Under the pieces are notes generated by a model that saw only the letters and a list, made by a program, of their open reading frames with translations, ran no database searches and had not been told where the DNA came from. The translations under genes and the position numbers were made by a program. Shown here one piece after another: positions 25,278 through 33,922 of a stretch of 64,000 nucleotides of DNA; the first letter of the stretch is position 1, and the number at the start of each line of letters is the position of its first letter. This DNA is from Paenibacillus roseus. Lineage in GTDB: Bacteria > Bacillota > Bacilli > Paenibacillales > Paenibacillaceae. The stretch spans positions 1 to 64,000 of the forward strand of contig NZ_JAELUP010000097.1 in assembly GCF_016424485.1 (NCBI RefSeq), in the 5' to 3' direction.

Positions 25278-25546
25278 GTGAAGCTCCTAGGTTTGGTTAT
25301 TATTACAGCAGGGGATAAAAACACTAATTTTTATTTTGAGCCGTTTATAACTTCTTATATTTTAAGAAAAGCACATCTGCACGCCAATTGCAATGGCAGT
25401 TCACAGATATGCCCGTTTAAAAAGAAGGAGAAACGGCTGACGCCTGGATCCTGCCCGTGCGCGTCACCCGTTTCATGTTAGAAATGTCTGATAGTGTCTG
25501 CCTTACCATTCTGAAATGCTAAAGCAGCCCCTTCAAACGATGCAAG

Positions 25547-25969
25547 TTAGCCTGCTACAATGCTTAGCTTTTGAATGGAACGGAAGAAGTCTTTCGCCGC
25601 AAAACCCATAGATTCATAAAGAGACAAAATCGGTTCATTGTGCTCATCCGCTGTAATCATGATTTTGGTTACGTTCCGCTGGACAAAGCGCTGTCTCAGG
25701 CTGTTGATCAACTCTTTGGCAATGCCTTGACGCCGATAGTCCTTGTGTACGGCCACTCTGTAATAGTAACCTTTATTATTGTCAATCGTACCAATAATCA
25801 TGCCGACAATCTCGTTGTTCAGACTGGCCACTAGTACAAGCTCGCTATCCCAGGACAACTGCCTGGCAAAAGCCTCCATCGTTTGTTCATAGCATTCTTC
25901 AGTAAGAACTGTTTCGAGCAACTGGGTAACTGGCCGATAATCGGATAGTTGAAAAGAACGAACGCGCAT
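25547..25969 (-). CDS. GNAT-family N-acetyltransferase
   Basis: A 140-residue single-domain acetyltransferase: MRVRSFQLSDYRPVTQLLE opening, the beta-strand VGMIIGTIDNNKGYYYRVAVHKDYRRQGIAKELINSLRQRF with the acetyl-CoA loop R-R-Q-G-I-A, and the C-terminal ILSLYESMGFAAKDF. Such enzymes transfer an acetyl group to an amine on a small molecule or protein N-terminus; the substrate is unknown. ATG at 25969 follows GAGGAG; a longer frame is not supported. It is a solitary gene. Confidence 0.85.
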   Translation of the reverse strand: MRVRSFQLSDYRPVTQLLETVLTEECYEQTMEAFARQLSWDSELVLVASLNNEIVGMIIGTIDNNKGYYYRVAVHKDYRRQGIAKELINSLRQRFVQRNVTKIMITADEHNEPILSLYESMGFAAKDFFRSIQKLSIVAG

Positions 25970-26123
25970 AATGAGATCTCCTCTAACCAAAAGTCTTTTT
26001 AAACATTGAGCTGTTGGACACTACGCTCCGAGCAGTTGCCTTTGCCCATGTTGCCAGGCCGCCTGCAATTAAAACCTTAGGACTTCTGAAAATAATTTAA
26101 GTTGTAAAATTCTTAAATCGAGT

Positions 26124-26196
26124 GTAAACGACCTTACCATTCTCTGACTGACAAAAAATTCGTTTCGCGCAGAAATATAAGCTATATATAAAAAAG
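26124..26196. repeat. Dispersed repeat family 2, copy C (most diverged)
   Basis: GTAAACGACCTT, TCTCTGACTGAC, AAAAAATTCGTTTC, then AAATATAAG...TATA and a poly-A run align with 6100-6160 and 44365-44430. Confidence 0.4.
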
Positions 26197-26447
26197 TTTA
26201 TAACATCTTATATTTCAAAAAAATCGTACTGTAACAAATACGACAAAAGTTTACGAATTCCTTCTTTTTTCGTTACAAAATTTTAATAAAAATCGGCTGG
26301 ATAAGCAAGTACCATTTTTAGGTGGGGAGTTTTTTTCCAATCGACATAATCCGATCTGTTTTGTGCAATGCTAGAATGGGTAATTCATGCATGTCAAGCA
26401 CCCTGAATTGATACTAATACAGCGATCGAACTTTATAAACATATTTG

Positions 26448-26477
26448 TTGCTTTATTATCAAATGAAGGGGTATAAT
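26448..26477 (+). promoter_or_regulatory. Candidate sigma-A promoter of sodA
   Basis: TTGCTT (26448-26453), 18-base spacer, TATAAT (26472-26477), about 46 bases before the TTG start. Confidence 0.55.
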
Positions 26478-26522
26478 GATGAATGAATCACTACATACAA
26501 CATTAATTAGGAGGTTTTTCAA

Positions 26523-27137
26523 TTGGCACATCAATTACCTGCTCTTCCTTACGCGAATGATGCACTTGAGCCACATATCGACGCGACGACTGTGGAGATT
26601 CACCATGACCGTCACCACAATACGTATGTAACCAACCTGAATGCAGCTTTGGAATCCGCTCCTGAATTGCAAAGCAAATCCATTGAGGACCTGATCTCTG
26701 ACCTGAACAGCGTACCTGAGGCTATCCGCACTGCAGTGCGCAACAACGGCGGCGGACATGCGAACCACTCCCTGTTCTGGGAAACCATCGGACCAAACGC
26801 TGGTGGCGCACCTCAAGGCGCACTCGCTGCTGCTATCGACAGTGAGCTGGGCGGATTTGACAAATTCAAAGAAGATTTCGCTAAAGCAGCCACTACTCGT
26901 TTCGGAAGCGGCTGGGCATTCCTTGCTCTATCCAAAGACGGCAAATTGAAAGTATACAGCCTGCCTAACCAGGACAGCCCAATCTTTGAAGGCGAAACGC
27001 CTCTCCTTGGACTGGACGTATGGGAGCATGCCTACTACCTGAAATACCAAAACAAACGCCCGGACTACATCGCTGCATTCTGGAATGTCGTGAACTGGTC
27101 TGAAGTTGGCAAACGTTATGAAGCTGCTGTAAAATAA
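26523..27137 (+). CDS. sodA: Manganese/iron superoxide dismutase
   Basis: Cytoplasmic dismutation of superoxide. The 204-residue protein carries all ligands: His in VEIHHDRHHNTYV, His in GGGHANHSLFWETIGP, Asp and His in LLGLDVWEHAYYLKYQNKRPDY. NGGGHANHSLFW and DVWEHAYY are typical of bacillus Mn enzymes. It begins with TTG at 26523, 6-7 bases after AGGAGG, so the non-ATG start is well supported. High codon bias matches an abundant protein. A second SOD at 20.7 kb carries an extra domain; this one is the housekeeping form. Confidence 0.95.
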   Translation: MAHQLPALPYANDALEPHIDATTVEIHHDRHHNTYVTNLNAALESAPELQSKSIEDLISDLNSVPEAIRTAVRNNGGGHANHSLFWETIGPNAGGAPQGALAAAIDSELGGFDKFKEDFAKAATTRFGSGWAFLALSKDGKLKVYSLPNQDSPIFEGETPLLGLDVWEHAYYLKYQNKRPDYIAAFWNVVNWSEVGKRYEAAVK

Positions 27138-27155
27138 TCAGAGCCTCTATCAAAC

Positions 27156-27197
27156 AAGCCCCCGGAAAAGTCTAATTGGACTTGAACGGGGGCTTAT
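27156..27197 (+). terminator. Terminator of sodA
   Basis: AAGCCCCCG and AAGTC pair with GACTT and CGGGGGCTT around a TAATTG loop; the exit is U-poor but the stem is very strong. Confidence 0.75.
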
Positions 27198-27256
27198 TGT
27201 GTTAGTCAGCCATAGTGTGTTGCACTTGCACTTGCGCAGGCATTTTACCGCTGCGG

Positions 27257-28612
27257 TTAATATCGCTCACTCCAGTAATTGCCCAATATTCGCAAAAAGA
27301 CATTCGGAAATGCCAGCTCACGCATATCCTCAGGGCCGATCCATCGGTATCCTGCAGGCAACGGAACTTCCTGTTGCTCTGGTCCGCTAACCGAAGCAGC
27401 CGTTTCACTAGCTGCATACCCGGAAAACAACTGATCAGGAGCCGTTTCAAAATTGTTGTATTCAGCTTTTTGCTCTGCAGCCACCAGGCCGCCTTGCAGC
27501 AAAGTTTCATATTGCATCTGCTGTATCTCTTTCTCCTTCAGCACAAATCCGAAATCGGCAAGAAACACATCCAGCTTCCATATGATATGACTGAATATAT
27601 GCTCTGCCTCCATCCAACGGTGGCGCGGGCGGATCAGCAGTCCCGTCTCAGCGGCAAGGCCCCGGCCTAATTGCTCCATCTGCCCACTGTCAGGAGAGGC
27701 CGACAGACCCATAACCGCAGAGGATTCTTCGATGATGGTATCCTTTTTCTTGCGTCCTCTTCCTGTCTTTATCGCTTTCCCTTCCTGGACAACCTCCTCC
27801 TCCAACAGATGCGGAAGCTCCCACATCTGTGCGAGCAGGCCGGTTTCCGGACGCTGTCGTACCAGTACTTTGCCAACATTGCTGCCAGAACCCTCAATAA
27901 GGGCTACAAGCCGTCTCTCCTCACGCGGAGGCTTGGCCTTCGTCTTTATCGGGAGAACGTTTTCCTTGCCGACCAGACGTCCCTGACAGTGCACCATTAC
28001 CGGACAGGTGAGGCAACCGGGAGATTTTGGTGTACATACTAGCGCTCCAAGCTCCATCAGAGCCTGATTGAAATCGCCTGCCGCTCCTTCGGGAATAAGA
28101 GACTTGGCCAAATGCTCCAATTGGATTCTCGTGCGCGGCTTGGCAATATCGTCCTCCAGGCAAAAATATCTGGACAGCACTCGCATCACATTGCCGTCAA
28201 CCGCAGGCTCCGGTCTGTTGAAGGCGATGCTCATGACCGCTCCGCGAGTATAGGGTCCTATTCCCTTCAAACCGGCGACAGCATCTGCGTCATCTGGGAT
28301 GACACTATTATAGTTGTCAACGACTTCCCTTGCTCCAGCTTGTAAATTGCGGGCTCTGGAGTAATACCCGAGGCCTTCCCAGCATTTGAGCACCTCTGCC
28401 TCTGGAGCTTCAGCCAGCGCCGTAACAGTTGGAAAACGATCCATGAACCGCTCATAATAGGGGATGACCGTATCTACCCGGGTTTGCTGAAGCATGATCT
28501 CCGATACCCATACGCGATACGGATCGCGATTTTGCCGCCAAGGCAGTGTCCGCTTATGAATATGGAACCAGCTCAACAGTTCCTCGCTAAAATACAATTT
28601 AATATCTGCCAT
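27257..28612 (-). CDS. mutY: A/G-specific adenine glycosylase MutY
   Basis: Removes adenine mispaired with 8-oxoguanine, a base-excision repair enzyme. Catalytic residues are Glu38 in VSEIMLQQT and Asp139 in AVDGNVMR; the helix-hairpin-helix is LKGIGPYTRGA. The 4Fe-4S loop is CTPKSPGCLTCPVMVHC. The C-terminal NUDIX-like domain recognises 8-oxoG. At 451 residues it is about 80-100 longer than usual MutY: extra low-complexity loops lie at VVQEGKAIKTGRGRKKKDTIIEE and at EYNNFETAPDQLFSGYAASE. Start at ATG 28612 with AGGAGAA. Core function is clear; the insertions are unexplained. Confidence 0.93.
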   Translation of the reverse strand: MADIKLYFSEELLSWFHIHKRTLPWRQNRDPYRVWVSEIMLQQTRVDTVIPYYERFMDRFPTVTALAEAPEAEVLKCWEGLGYYSRARNLQAGAREVVDNYNSVIPDDADAVAGLKGIGPYTRGAVMSIAFNRPEPAVDGNVMRVLSRYFCLEDDIAKPRTRIQLEHLAKSLIPEGAAGDFNQALMELGALVCTPKSPGCLTCPVMVHCQGRLVGKENVLPIKTKAKPPREERRLVALIEGSGSNVGKVLVRQRPETGLLAQMWELPHLLEEEVVQEGKAIKTGRGRKKKDTIIEESSAVMGLSASPDSGQMEQLGRGLAAETGLLIRPRHRWMEAEHIFSHIIWKLDVFLADFGFVLKEKEIQQMQYETLLQGGLVAAEQKAEYNNFETAPDQLFSGYAASETAASVSGPEQQEVPLPAGYRWIGPEDMRELAFPNVFLRILGNYWSERY

Positions 28613-28680
28613 AGCTTGTCTTCTCCTATCCAAAACTCTTGAAATTGCACCGGTACAGTCTCAGTGCCTCTTTTGGGCTA

Positions 28681-28710
28681 TTTATGTTGAGCCTTGAAAT
28701 CCGGTATAAT
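28681..28710 (+). promoter_or_regulatory. Candidate promoter of the cytochrome c gene
   Basis: TTTATG (28681-28686), 18-base spacer, TATAAT (28705-28710), about 60 bases before the start. Confidence 0.45.
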
Positions 28711-28770
28711 AAATAAAGTGAGATTCAACACGCCACACGATGGCCGAACAAAATCAGGGGGCATTATGCA

Positions 28771-29097
28771 ATGATACGTTCTTTACGCAGCTTGCTTGTG
28801 ACAGGCATAGTACTTATAATTGCGGCAGTTCTGACCGGCTGCGGCAGTTCAACCCCGCTTGACGGACCGGAGGATGTGATGAGGATTTATCGAACCAGTT
28901 GCCTGTCCTGTCATGGAACCGAATTGCAAGGCAGAGTCGGGGAGCAAACCAATCTCCAGCAAGTCGGCAATCGTCTGTCCGAAGAAGATATCCGCACACG
29001 AATTGAACAGGGCGGAGACATTATGCCGGACTTCAAGAGCAAGCTTAAACCTGAAGAAATTGAAGCGCTGGCTGCCTGGTTGGCCGATAAGCACTAA
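28771..29097 (+). CDS. Small c-type cytochrome lipoprotein
   Basis: A 108-residue lipid-anchored cytochrome, akin to CccB-like proteins of bacilli. The signal peptide ends in the lipobox LTGC at residue 24. The single heme is attached through CLSCH, and the distal Met is likely that of DIMPDF. It should carry electrons on the outer face of the membrane, for instance to a terminal oxidase. It stands alone between mutY and acpS with its own promoter. The partner is not identified. Confidence 0.85.
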   Translation: MIRSLRSLLVTGIVLIIAAVLTGCGSSTPLDGPEDVMRIYRTSCLSCHGTELQGRVGEQTNLQQVGNRLSEEDIRTRIEQGGDIMPDFKSKLKPEEIEALAAWLADKH

Positions 29098-29110
29098 TAG
29101 CGAACCTGTT

Positions 29111-29500
29111 TCATGCCTCTTCCACAATGACGAATGCCGATGCCATTGTCCGTTCATGCGTAATGGACACATGCATCCTTACAGCAGAGGCAGTCAATCC
29201 GAGCCTGTCCCACGCCTCTGGCGACAAGGCTATGCCCGGCTTCCCCTTATCATCAGGTATGATAACGATATCCGTAAACCCTATGATATTGCCAATTCCG
29301 CAGCCGAAGGCTTTCACTATCGCCTCCTTGGCAGCAAAGCGGCCAGCCACAAACTCAGCCAGTCGCGCCCCCTTGCTGTCCGCCAGCTCAAGCTCCGGCC
29401 GGGTCAACACCCTCTCCATAAATCGCCTGCCCGTCCGCCCGGACAACAGTTGGCTAATCCGGTTGATATCTGTTACATCATGACCAATCCCCAGGATCAT
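29111..29500 (-). CDS. acpS: Holo-[acyl-carrier-protein] synthase
   Basis: Transfers 4'-phosphopantetheine from CoA to the Ser of acyl carrier protein for fatty-acid synthesis. The 129-residue protein has the AcpS signatures: GIGHDVTDI (the Asp binds Mg), FVAGRFAAKEAIVKAFG with the catalytic Glu, and the SITHERTMASAFVI strand. ATG at 29500 is five bases after GAGGT; eight upstream codons are not needed. Located after nadE on the same strand and preceded by a hairpin, so probably its own transcript. It converges with the cytochrome gene. Confidence 0.93.
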   Translation of the reverse strand: MILGIGHDVTDINRISQLLSGRTGRRFMERVLTRPELELADSKGARLAEFVAGRFAAKEAIVKAFGCGIGNIIGFTDIVIIPDDKGKPGIALSPEAWDRLGLTASAVRMHVSITHERTMASAFVIVEEA

Positions 29501-29534
29501 CCCGTACCTCTCCCTCCTTATCACGACATAAGAG

Positions 29535-29558
29535 AACCCCTGGGGGTACCCAGAGGTT
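29535..29558 (-). terminator. Possible weak terminator after nadE
   Basis: AACCCCTGGG pairs with CCCAGAGGTT (one mismatch) around GGTA, directly after the nadE stop; the run of U is poor. Confidence 0.4.
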
Positions 29559-29561
29559 GGT

Positions 29562-30371
29562 TTAAATGCCCGGAATCGGGGATCTTTTATGTTCGGTCTT
29601 CAAATACTGCTTCTCCAGCTTCTCACGCACGGCCGGGTCGACTTCTTTGCCTTCGAGATAATCGCTGTTAGCCTCATAGGAGATTCCCAGCTCGTCCTCA
29701 TCGGTTTGTCCTTCCCATAATCCGGCTGTAGGGGCCTTATGCAGCACACTGTCTGGAACGCCAAGACGGGATGCAAGGAGACGTACCTGACGTTTGTTCA
29801 ACGTGCTGAGCGGTGTAACATCAACCGCGCCGTCGCCCCATTTGGTATAAAAGCCAGTGATTGCTTCGGACGCGTGATCCGTGCCGACCACGATCAGGTT
29901 GTAATCGAACGCAAGTGCATATTGGACAACCATGCGGGTGCGTGCCTTAACATTGCCTTTGCCCCCGCGACTGATATGACGCGGAGTGCCAAGCGTCTTG
30001 AAGCCATGCTCGACTTCCAGAACGATTTCATTCACAGCATCCTCGATATTTGTCTCCACCACATGCTTCAGCTCAAAAGCTTTAGCAACCGCATAGCTGT
30101 CATGGATGTCTTCCTGTGTGCCATAAGGCTGGAAGACGCCAAGCGTTCGATAATCCTTGCCGGTCTCGGCAGCCAGTTCGTCAGTCGCCTGCTTGCAAAG
30201 TCCGGCGGCTACCGCGCTGTCAATGCCGCCGCTAATGGCAATCAGCAAGCCAGTCGCCCCAGCATCCAACACATATTTCTTCAGAAAATTGACGCGTTTG
30301 CGTATTTCCTCGTCTACGTCAATCTCCGGCTTCACGCCCAGCCGGCTAATAATTTCTTGCTGCAGTGTCAT
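29562..30371 (-). CDS. nadE: Ammonia-dependent NAD+ synthetase
   Basis: Amidates nicotinic-acid adenine dinucleotide to NAD with ATP and ammonia. The 269-residue homodimeric form has the P-loop-like ISGGIDSAVAAGL, the RARTRMVVQYALAFDYN stretch, GTDHASEAITGFYTKWGDGAVDVTPLSTLNKRQVR, and the TAGLWEGQTDEDELGISYE loop of NH3-dependent synthetases. No glutaminase domain is present, as expected in bacilli. Next to bacilliredoxin on the same strand (12-base gap). Confidence is very high. Confidence 0.95.
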   Translation of the reverse strand: MTLQQEIISRLGVKPEIDVDEEIRKRVNFLKKYVLDAGATGLLIAISGGIDSAVAAGLCKQATDELAAETGKDYRTLGVFQPYGTQEDIHDSYAVAKAFELKHVVETNIEDAVNEIVLEVEHGFKTLGTPRHISRGGKGNVKARTRMVVQYALAFDYNLIVVGTDHASEAITGFYTKWGDGAVDVTPLSTLNKRQVRLLASRLGVPDSVLHKAPTAGLWEGQTDEDELGISYEANSDYLEGKEVDPAVREKLEKQYLKTEHKRSPIPGI

Positions 30372-30383
30372 AGGTTCGGCTCC

Positions 30384-30818
30384 TTAATTGCAGTGGCGGT
30401 CGAAGGCTGCGGTCAGTTCTGCCGCAATCTCCTGAGCGGAACGGTTCTCGATTTGATGACGCTCGATAAAATGTACCAGCTCTCCATCCTTCATCAATGC
30501 AATCGAAGGTGAAGACGGCGGGTAAGGTGCGAAATACTCGCGAGCTTGTGCAGTAGCTTCCTTATCCTGGCCCGCAAATACAGTGAACAGATGATCAGGC
30601 GTCGTCTCATTTCCCAACGCTGCTGCAACACCCGGACGGCATTGGCCGGCCGCGCAGCCGCATACCGAATTCACAACGACAAGGGCGGTGCCTTTCGCAT
30701 TTGGAAGCTGGGCTTCTACTTCATCCGCAGTGCGAAGTTCTGTGATTCCAAGACGCGTAAGCTCATCACGCATCGGTTGTACCATATCCAGCATGTATCG
30801 TTCAAAAGACATTGACAT
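30384..30818 (-). CDS. BrxA/BrxB family bacilliredoxin
   Basis: Removes bacillithiol from S-bacillithiolated proteins after oxidative stress. The 144-residue thioredoxin-like protein carries the hallmark CGC (53-55) in VVNSVCGCAAGQCRPG, the DHLFTVFAGQDKEAT block and PPSSPSIALMKDGELVHF. Start ATG 30818 is 10 bases after AAGGAG; the frame is open upstream without support. It sits immediately before nadE and probably is cotranscribed. BrxA versus BrxB cannot be separated here. Confidence 0.92.
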   Translation of the reverse strand: MSMSFERYMLDMVQPMRDELTRLGITELRTADEVEAQLPNAKGTALVVVNSVCGCAAGQCRPGVAAALGNETTPDHLFTVFAGQDKEATAQAREYFAPYPPSSPSIALMKDGELVHFIERHQIENRSAQEIAAELTAAFDRHCN

Positions 30819-31006
30819 ATTCGATCCACTCCTTATGAAAAATGTAAAAATCTTAACGTCGCCGCATCTTCCAAGTCGCAACAGCGCGGTTAGTCGCCAT
30901 AGGATTATTTAAATTCGCAGTTTATAATTATTATTATACTCTGCATGATATACGAAAGCAAAGCGCTAATTGCAATAAAGCGATCTCCCCGTGCCTCGTG
31001 CGCATT

Positions 31007-31043
31007 AAAAACCGCCTGTCGCATTCTGCAACAAGCGGCGGTT
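31007..31043 (-). terminator. Terminator of the 44-residue gene
   Basis: AACCGCC pairs with GGCGGTT, with a second inner pairing CCGCCTGT/ACAAGCGG; the minus-strand exit reads GGTTTTTAA. Confidence 0.65.
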
Positions 31044-31049
31044 ACAGCC

Positions 31050-31184
31050 TCAGGTAGAAGGGCGGTTGGGACCGTCCAGCTTTTTGTCAAAGCCTTCTTG
31101 CTCCGGCTGCTCGCCGGAAGGCGTATTTTTCTTCGATTCGGATGCTTTGACGGACGAAGTTGAATGGTTTTTATGCAAATTCAT
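31050..31184 (-). CDS. 44-residue small hydrophilic protein, possibly spore-associated
   Basis: The frame starts with ATG at 31184 directly after GGAAGGAGG, among the best ribosome sites of the window, and ends with its own terminator. It encodes MNLHKNHSTSSVKASESKK, a Ser/Lys/Glu-rich middle, and finishes KKLDGPNRPST. Similar short, soluble peptides ending in a K-x-x-G-P-N-R-P-like tail occur in spore-forming bacilli and some are spore or late sporulation products. That link is impressionistic. The sporulation-kinase-like gene lies just upstream on the same strand. Confidence 0.6.
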   Translation of the reverse strand: MNLHKNHSTSSVKASESKKNTPSGEQPEQEGFDKKLDGPNRPST

Positions 31185-31253
31185 CGCCTCCTTCCGCTTT
31201 ATTATGTTCCCGAATTACTGGAATTATGCGGCAAAGCTTCTCCGTCATAAAAG

Positions 31254-32906
31254 TCAGATATGAAAAGACACCGTAAACACGGTTCCTCTGCCTTCCTCGG
31301 ATTCGACAGCTATCTTCCCGTGATGACGCTCTACTATACTAAGGCAAAGCGGAAGACCAAGACCCGTGCCTCTCGTCTTCGTCGTATAAAAGGGCTCGAA
31401 GAGCCGTTCCAGCTTCTCTTCCGATATTCCGCAGCCATTGTCCGATACTTGCAATTGAACATTATTCGGCTTCAGGCTTGTCCGCAGCAAAAGCCGTCCG
31501 TTATGTCCCATCGCCTCCATACCATTGCGGGCCAAATTAAGGATCAGCTGTTTGATCTCCTTCTCGTTTAGCTCCAGCATCGGAGTAGATTCATCCAGCT
31601 CAAGCTCAATGGTTTGCCCCCGCAGATTGGCATCTGCTCGCAACAGTTGAGCCAGTTCTCTTACAATATCGTTTAAGGAGCTTTTCTCCTTATGTACGAT
31701 ACGATTTTGGGCAAGCGATAAAAAATCGCTAATAATAGCGTTGGCCCTGTCAAGCTCATCGATTACAATCCGGTAATAATCACGCTGATGCTCGGGACTC
31801 CGCTCCGCCATCAGCTGGATAAATCCGCGTATGACGGCCATAGGATTGCGTATTTCGTGCGTAATGCTTGCGGCCATCTGCCCAACCAGGCTCAAGCGTT
31901 CCATCCGGCCGAATTCATCCCGCATATGAGAAATTTCCGTAATGTCATGAGCGATCAAGGCGGCTCCAATAATGTCCTGGTTTTGCAGATCACGGATGCT
32001 GAAGCCTGTTTTAATGTAAGTTCGTCCGTCCGTCTCCACAATACTGGAGGCCGTGTCGCCCCCGTTAAGCGCCTCAAAAAGCAACTTGCCCTCCACTTCC
32101 TTCATGAATGTGCCGCTGATTTTAGCAATGGAACGTCCTATCAGCTCCTGCAGGCCCATGTTGCCGGTATGGTTTTCCATAACTTGAAGCGCAGTCTCAT
32201 TTAAATGTGAAATCTTCCCCTCTTCATCCACGATCATAACGCCCATTGGAATTCTGTCTATGAACTGCTGAAGCTTCTGGACTTCGTTCCGGTAGTTTGT
32301 CGACATTCGCTGCAGTTGATCCTGCAAATACTGCTTCTCAATGAAGCTCTCCATCATAGCGATGGTAATCCAGATTAACAGTAAAAATCCGACCAGTGAA
32401 AAAACTTGAAGAACAATGAATGGCTCATCCCATTTTCCTGCTTCTCCAACCATTTGCGGGGCCAATCCCCCATGGTTCAAGAGCACAAGAACCCCGCCCA
32501 ATCCTAGAGCAAGTCTCTTCTTGCCGGCAAGACTGGAGAGTTTAAAACGACGGGCCGCAATAAAAACGAGTGGAAACACAATAAACAAAAAACTCAGAAA
32601 CCCTACATATTCCCAGTAACTCGATACAAAAAGGAGATGAACGGCAAGATGAGTGACAGACAGCAGCAATGCGGCAACAAATCCTCCATACAACGAACCG
32701 AGAACATATGGAACCATTTGAAAGTCAATTTGATAGCTTTCAAAGCTTTCCCTGGAAATCAACACACCAAGCAGCATCGCCAGCAGACACAACGCGCCCA
32801 TAAACAGCGGAATTTTCCGTGATCTGTCGGAACGATTAAACCAAATTTGGAATGCAAATACCGGCAAGAGTGAAATCATGACCTGCAAAAATGCATCCTT
32901 CCACAC
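31254..32906 (-). CDS. Membrane histidine kinase, KinB-like (sporulation type)
   Basis: The N-terminus has about six hydrophobic segments in the 5TM-LYT arrangement known from KinB (WKDAFLQVMISLLPVFAFQIWF and onward to LLLIWITIAMM). A PAS domain follows (RIPMGVMIVDEEGKISHLNETALQVM), then a HisKA domain with His350 (SITHEIRNPMAVIRGF) and HATPase motifs NLARNGMEAM, DNGCGI and GTGLGLPLC. It likely autophosphorylates and feeds Spo0F or another response regulator; none is adjacent. GTG at 32906 behind GGGAGG gives 550 residues and matches KinB starts; ATG would add 25. The stimulus is unknown. Confidence 0.8.
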   Translation of the reverse strand: MWKDAFLQVMISLLPVFAFQIWFNRSDRSRKIPLFMGALCLLAMLLGVLISRESFESYQIDFQMVPYVLGSLYGGFVAALLLSVTHLAVHLLFVSSYWEYVGFLSFLFIVFPLVFIAARRFKLSSLAGKKRLALGLGGVLVLLNHGGLAPQMVGEAGKWDEPFIVLQVFSLVGFLLLIWITIAMMESFIEKQYLQDQLQRMSTNYRNEVQKLQQFIDRIPMGVMIVDEEGKISHLNETALQVMENHTGNMGLQELIGRSIAKISGTFMKEVEGKLLFEALNGGDTASSIVETDGRTYIKTGFSIRDLQNQDIIGAALIAHDITEISHMRDEFGRMERLSLVGQMAASITHEIRNPMAVIRGFIQLMAERSPEHQRDYYRIVIDELDRANAIISDFLSLAQNRIVHKEKSSLNDIVRELAQLLRADANLRGQTIELELDESTPMLELNEKEIKQLILNLARNGMEAMGHNGRLLLRTSLKPNNVQLQVSDNGCGISEEKLERLFEPFYTTKTRGTGLGLPLCLSIVERHHGKIAVESEEGRGTVFTVSFHI

Positions 32907-33042
32907 GAAATAACGGTCTCCTCCCTGCAACTGTAAAATCCTGCTAATACAGATTAAAGCACAAGCAGCGATTTTTGACAATGTTGGAGAGAACAGACCG
33001 TCTATTTTTCCAGAAATATATAATATTCAACTAAATATTCTA

Positions 33043-33891
33043 TTATCTGATTTTGTCCAACCAGTCTCGTATGCGGCTGAACAGTTCTTCTTTTTGCTCT
33101 GTCTGATGCAGCTCATGATGAACACAATTCACAGGCACAAAACAGCAGCGCTCTCCGAGAACTTCCGAAAGACTGCGGCTGGCGTGGAAGGAGGTAATAT
33201 AATCACCGTCGCCATGCGCCAGAAAGAGCGGCACATCCAGCCGGTCACTATGAGCCAGCGCCCATTCCCCCTCTTCATGCAGGGAGAAGTACATGCGAGC
33301 AGAGATGCGGTCATGGGACAACGTGTCTGTGATATCCACCAATTTCTCCTCCGCACCGCTGGCAGCAGCTACGTTGCGCAGACCTGTAGACATTGAGAAC
33401 GAAGGCCACAAGCGCGCCAGCACGCCGCCCGCCCATACTTTGGGAGCAGGAGGGACAAATGCCAGTCGCAGCCATGGACTTGTCAGGATCAGCCCTTGAA
33501 TGTCAGGCTTATAACGGAGCACGCAGCTCAGCGCCACATTGCCCCCCATACTGTGCCCGTACAGGAACCGAGGAAGCTGAGGCTCAAGCCGTTCAGCCAA
33601 AGCGACAAGGAGAGCCGCATCATCTGCCAAATGTTTAACGTCTGCATGGCCGCGCTTGCCCTCCGAACGCCCATGGCCGCGTTGATCATGGGCCAGCACG
33701 ACATATCCCGCTGCCGTCATGGCCTCTGCGACTCCATAATAGCGCCCGCTATGCTCACCCATGCCATGGATAAGACAAATTACTCCTTTAAAAGGCTCGA
33801 ATTCTGGCTGCCATTGTCGTACAGGCAGCCTCTGACCATCTCCTGCGAGCAGCTCCAATTCATTATAAATCAAGGCCCAATCCACCTCCAT
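33043..33891 (-). CDS. Alpha/beta hydrolase, monoacylglycerol-lipase-like
   Basis: A 282-residue soluble hydrolase. HGMGEHSGRYYGVAEAM and the HDQRGHGRSEGKRGHA loop are hallmarks of the monoacylglycerol lipase/lysophospholipase group. The nucleophile sits in YGHSMGGNVAL; the acid is probably in FLAHGDGDYITS and the His in VNCVHHELHQ. It likely cleaves lipid esters. It follows the HAD-family gene on the minus strand with 31 bases between them, suggesting one transcript. The physiological substrate is not known. Confidence 0.85.
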   Translation of the reverse strand: MEVDWALIYNELELLAGDGQRLPVRQWQPEFEPFKGVICLIHGMGEHSGRYYGVAEAMTAAGYVVLAHDQRGHGRSEGKRGHADVKHLADDAALLVALAERLEPQLPRFLYGHSMGGNVALSCVLRYKPDIQGLILTSPWLRLAFVPPAPKVWAGGVLARLWPSFSMSTGLRNVAAASGAEEKLVDITDTLSHDRISARMYFSLHEEGEWALAHSDRLDVPLFLAHGDGDYITSFHASRSLSEVLGERCCFVPVNCVHHELHQTEQKEELFSRIRDWLDKIR

Positions 33892-33922
33892 TAATTATTT
33901 CCTCCTGCCCTGGCGGGCATGG

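Larger units (their letters stand above)
25970..26522. other. AT-rich gene-free stretch ahead of sodA
   Basis: About 550 bases with no credible gene. It holds repeat-family-2 copy C and the sodA promoter, and is otherwise poly-A/T rich. Confidence 0.6.

Noticed and set aside
25432..25474. Hairpin AAACGG...CCGTTT as terminator after the DUF402/GNAT region
   Set aside because: No U tract on either side and no gene ends next to it; left unassigned.
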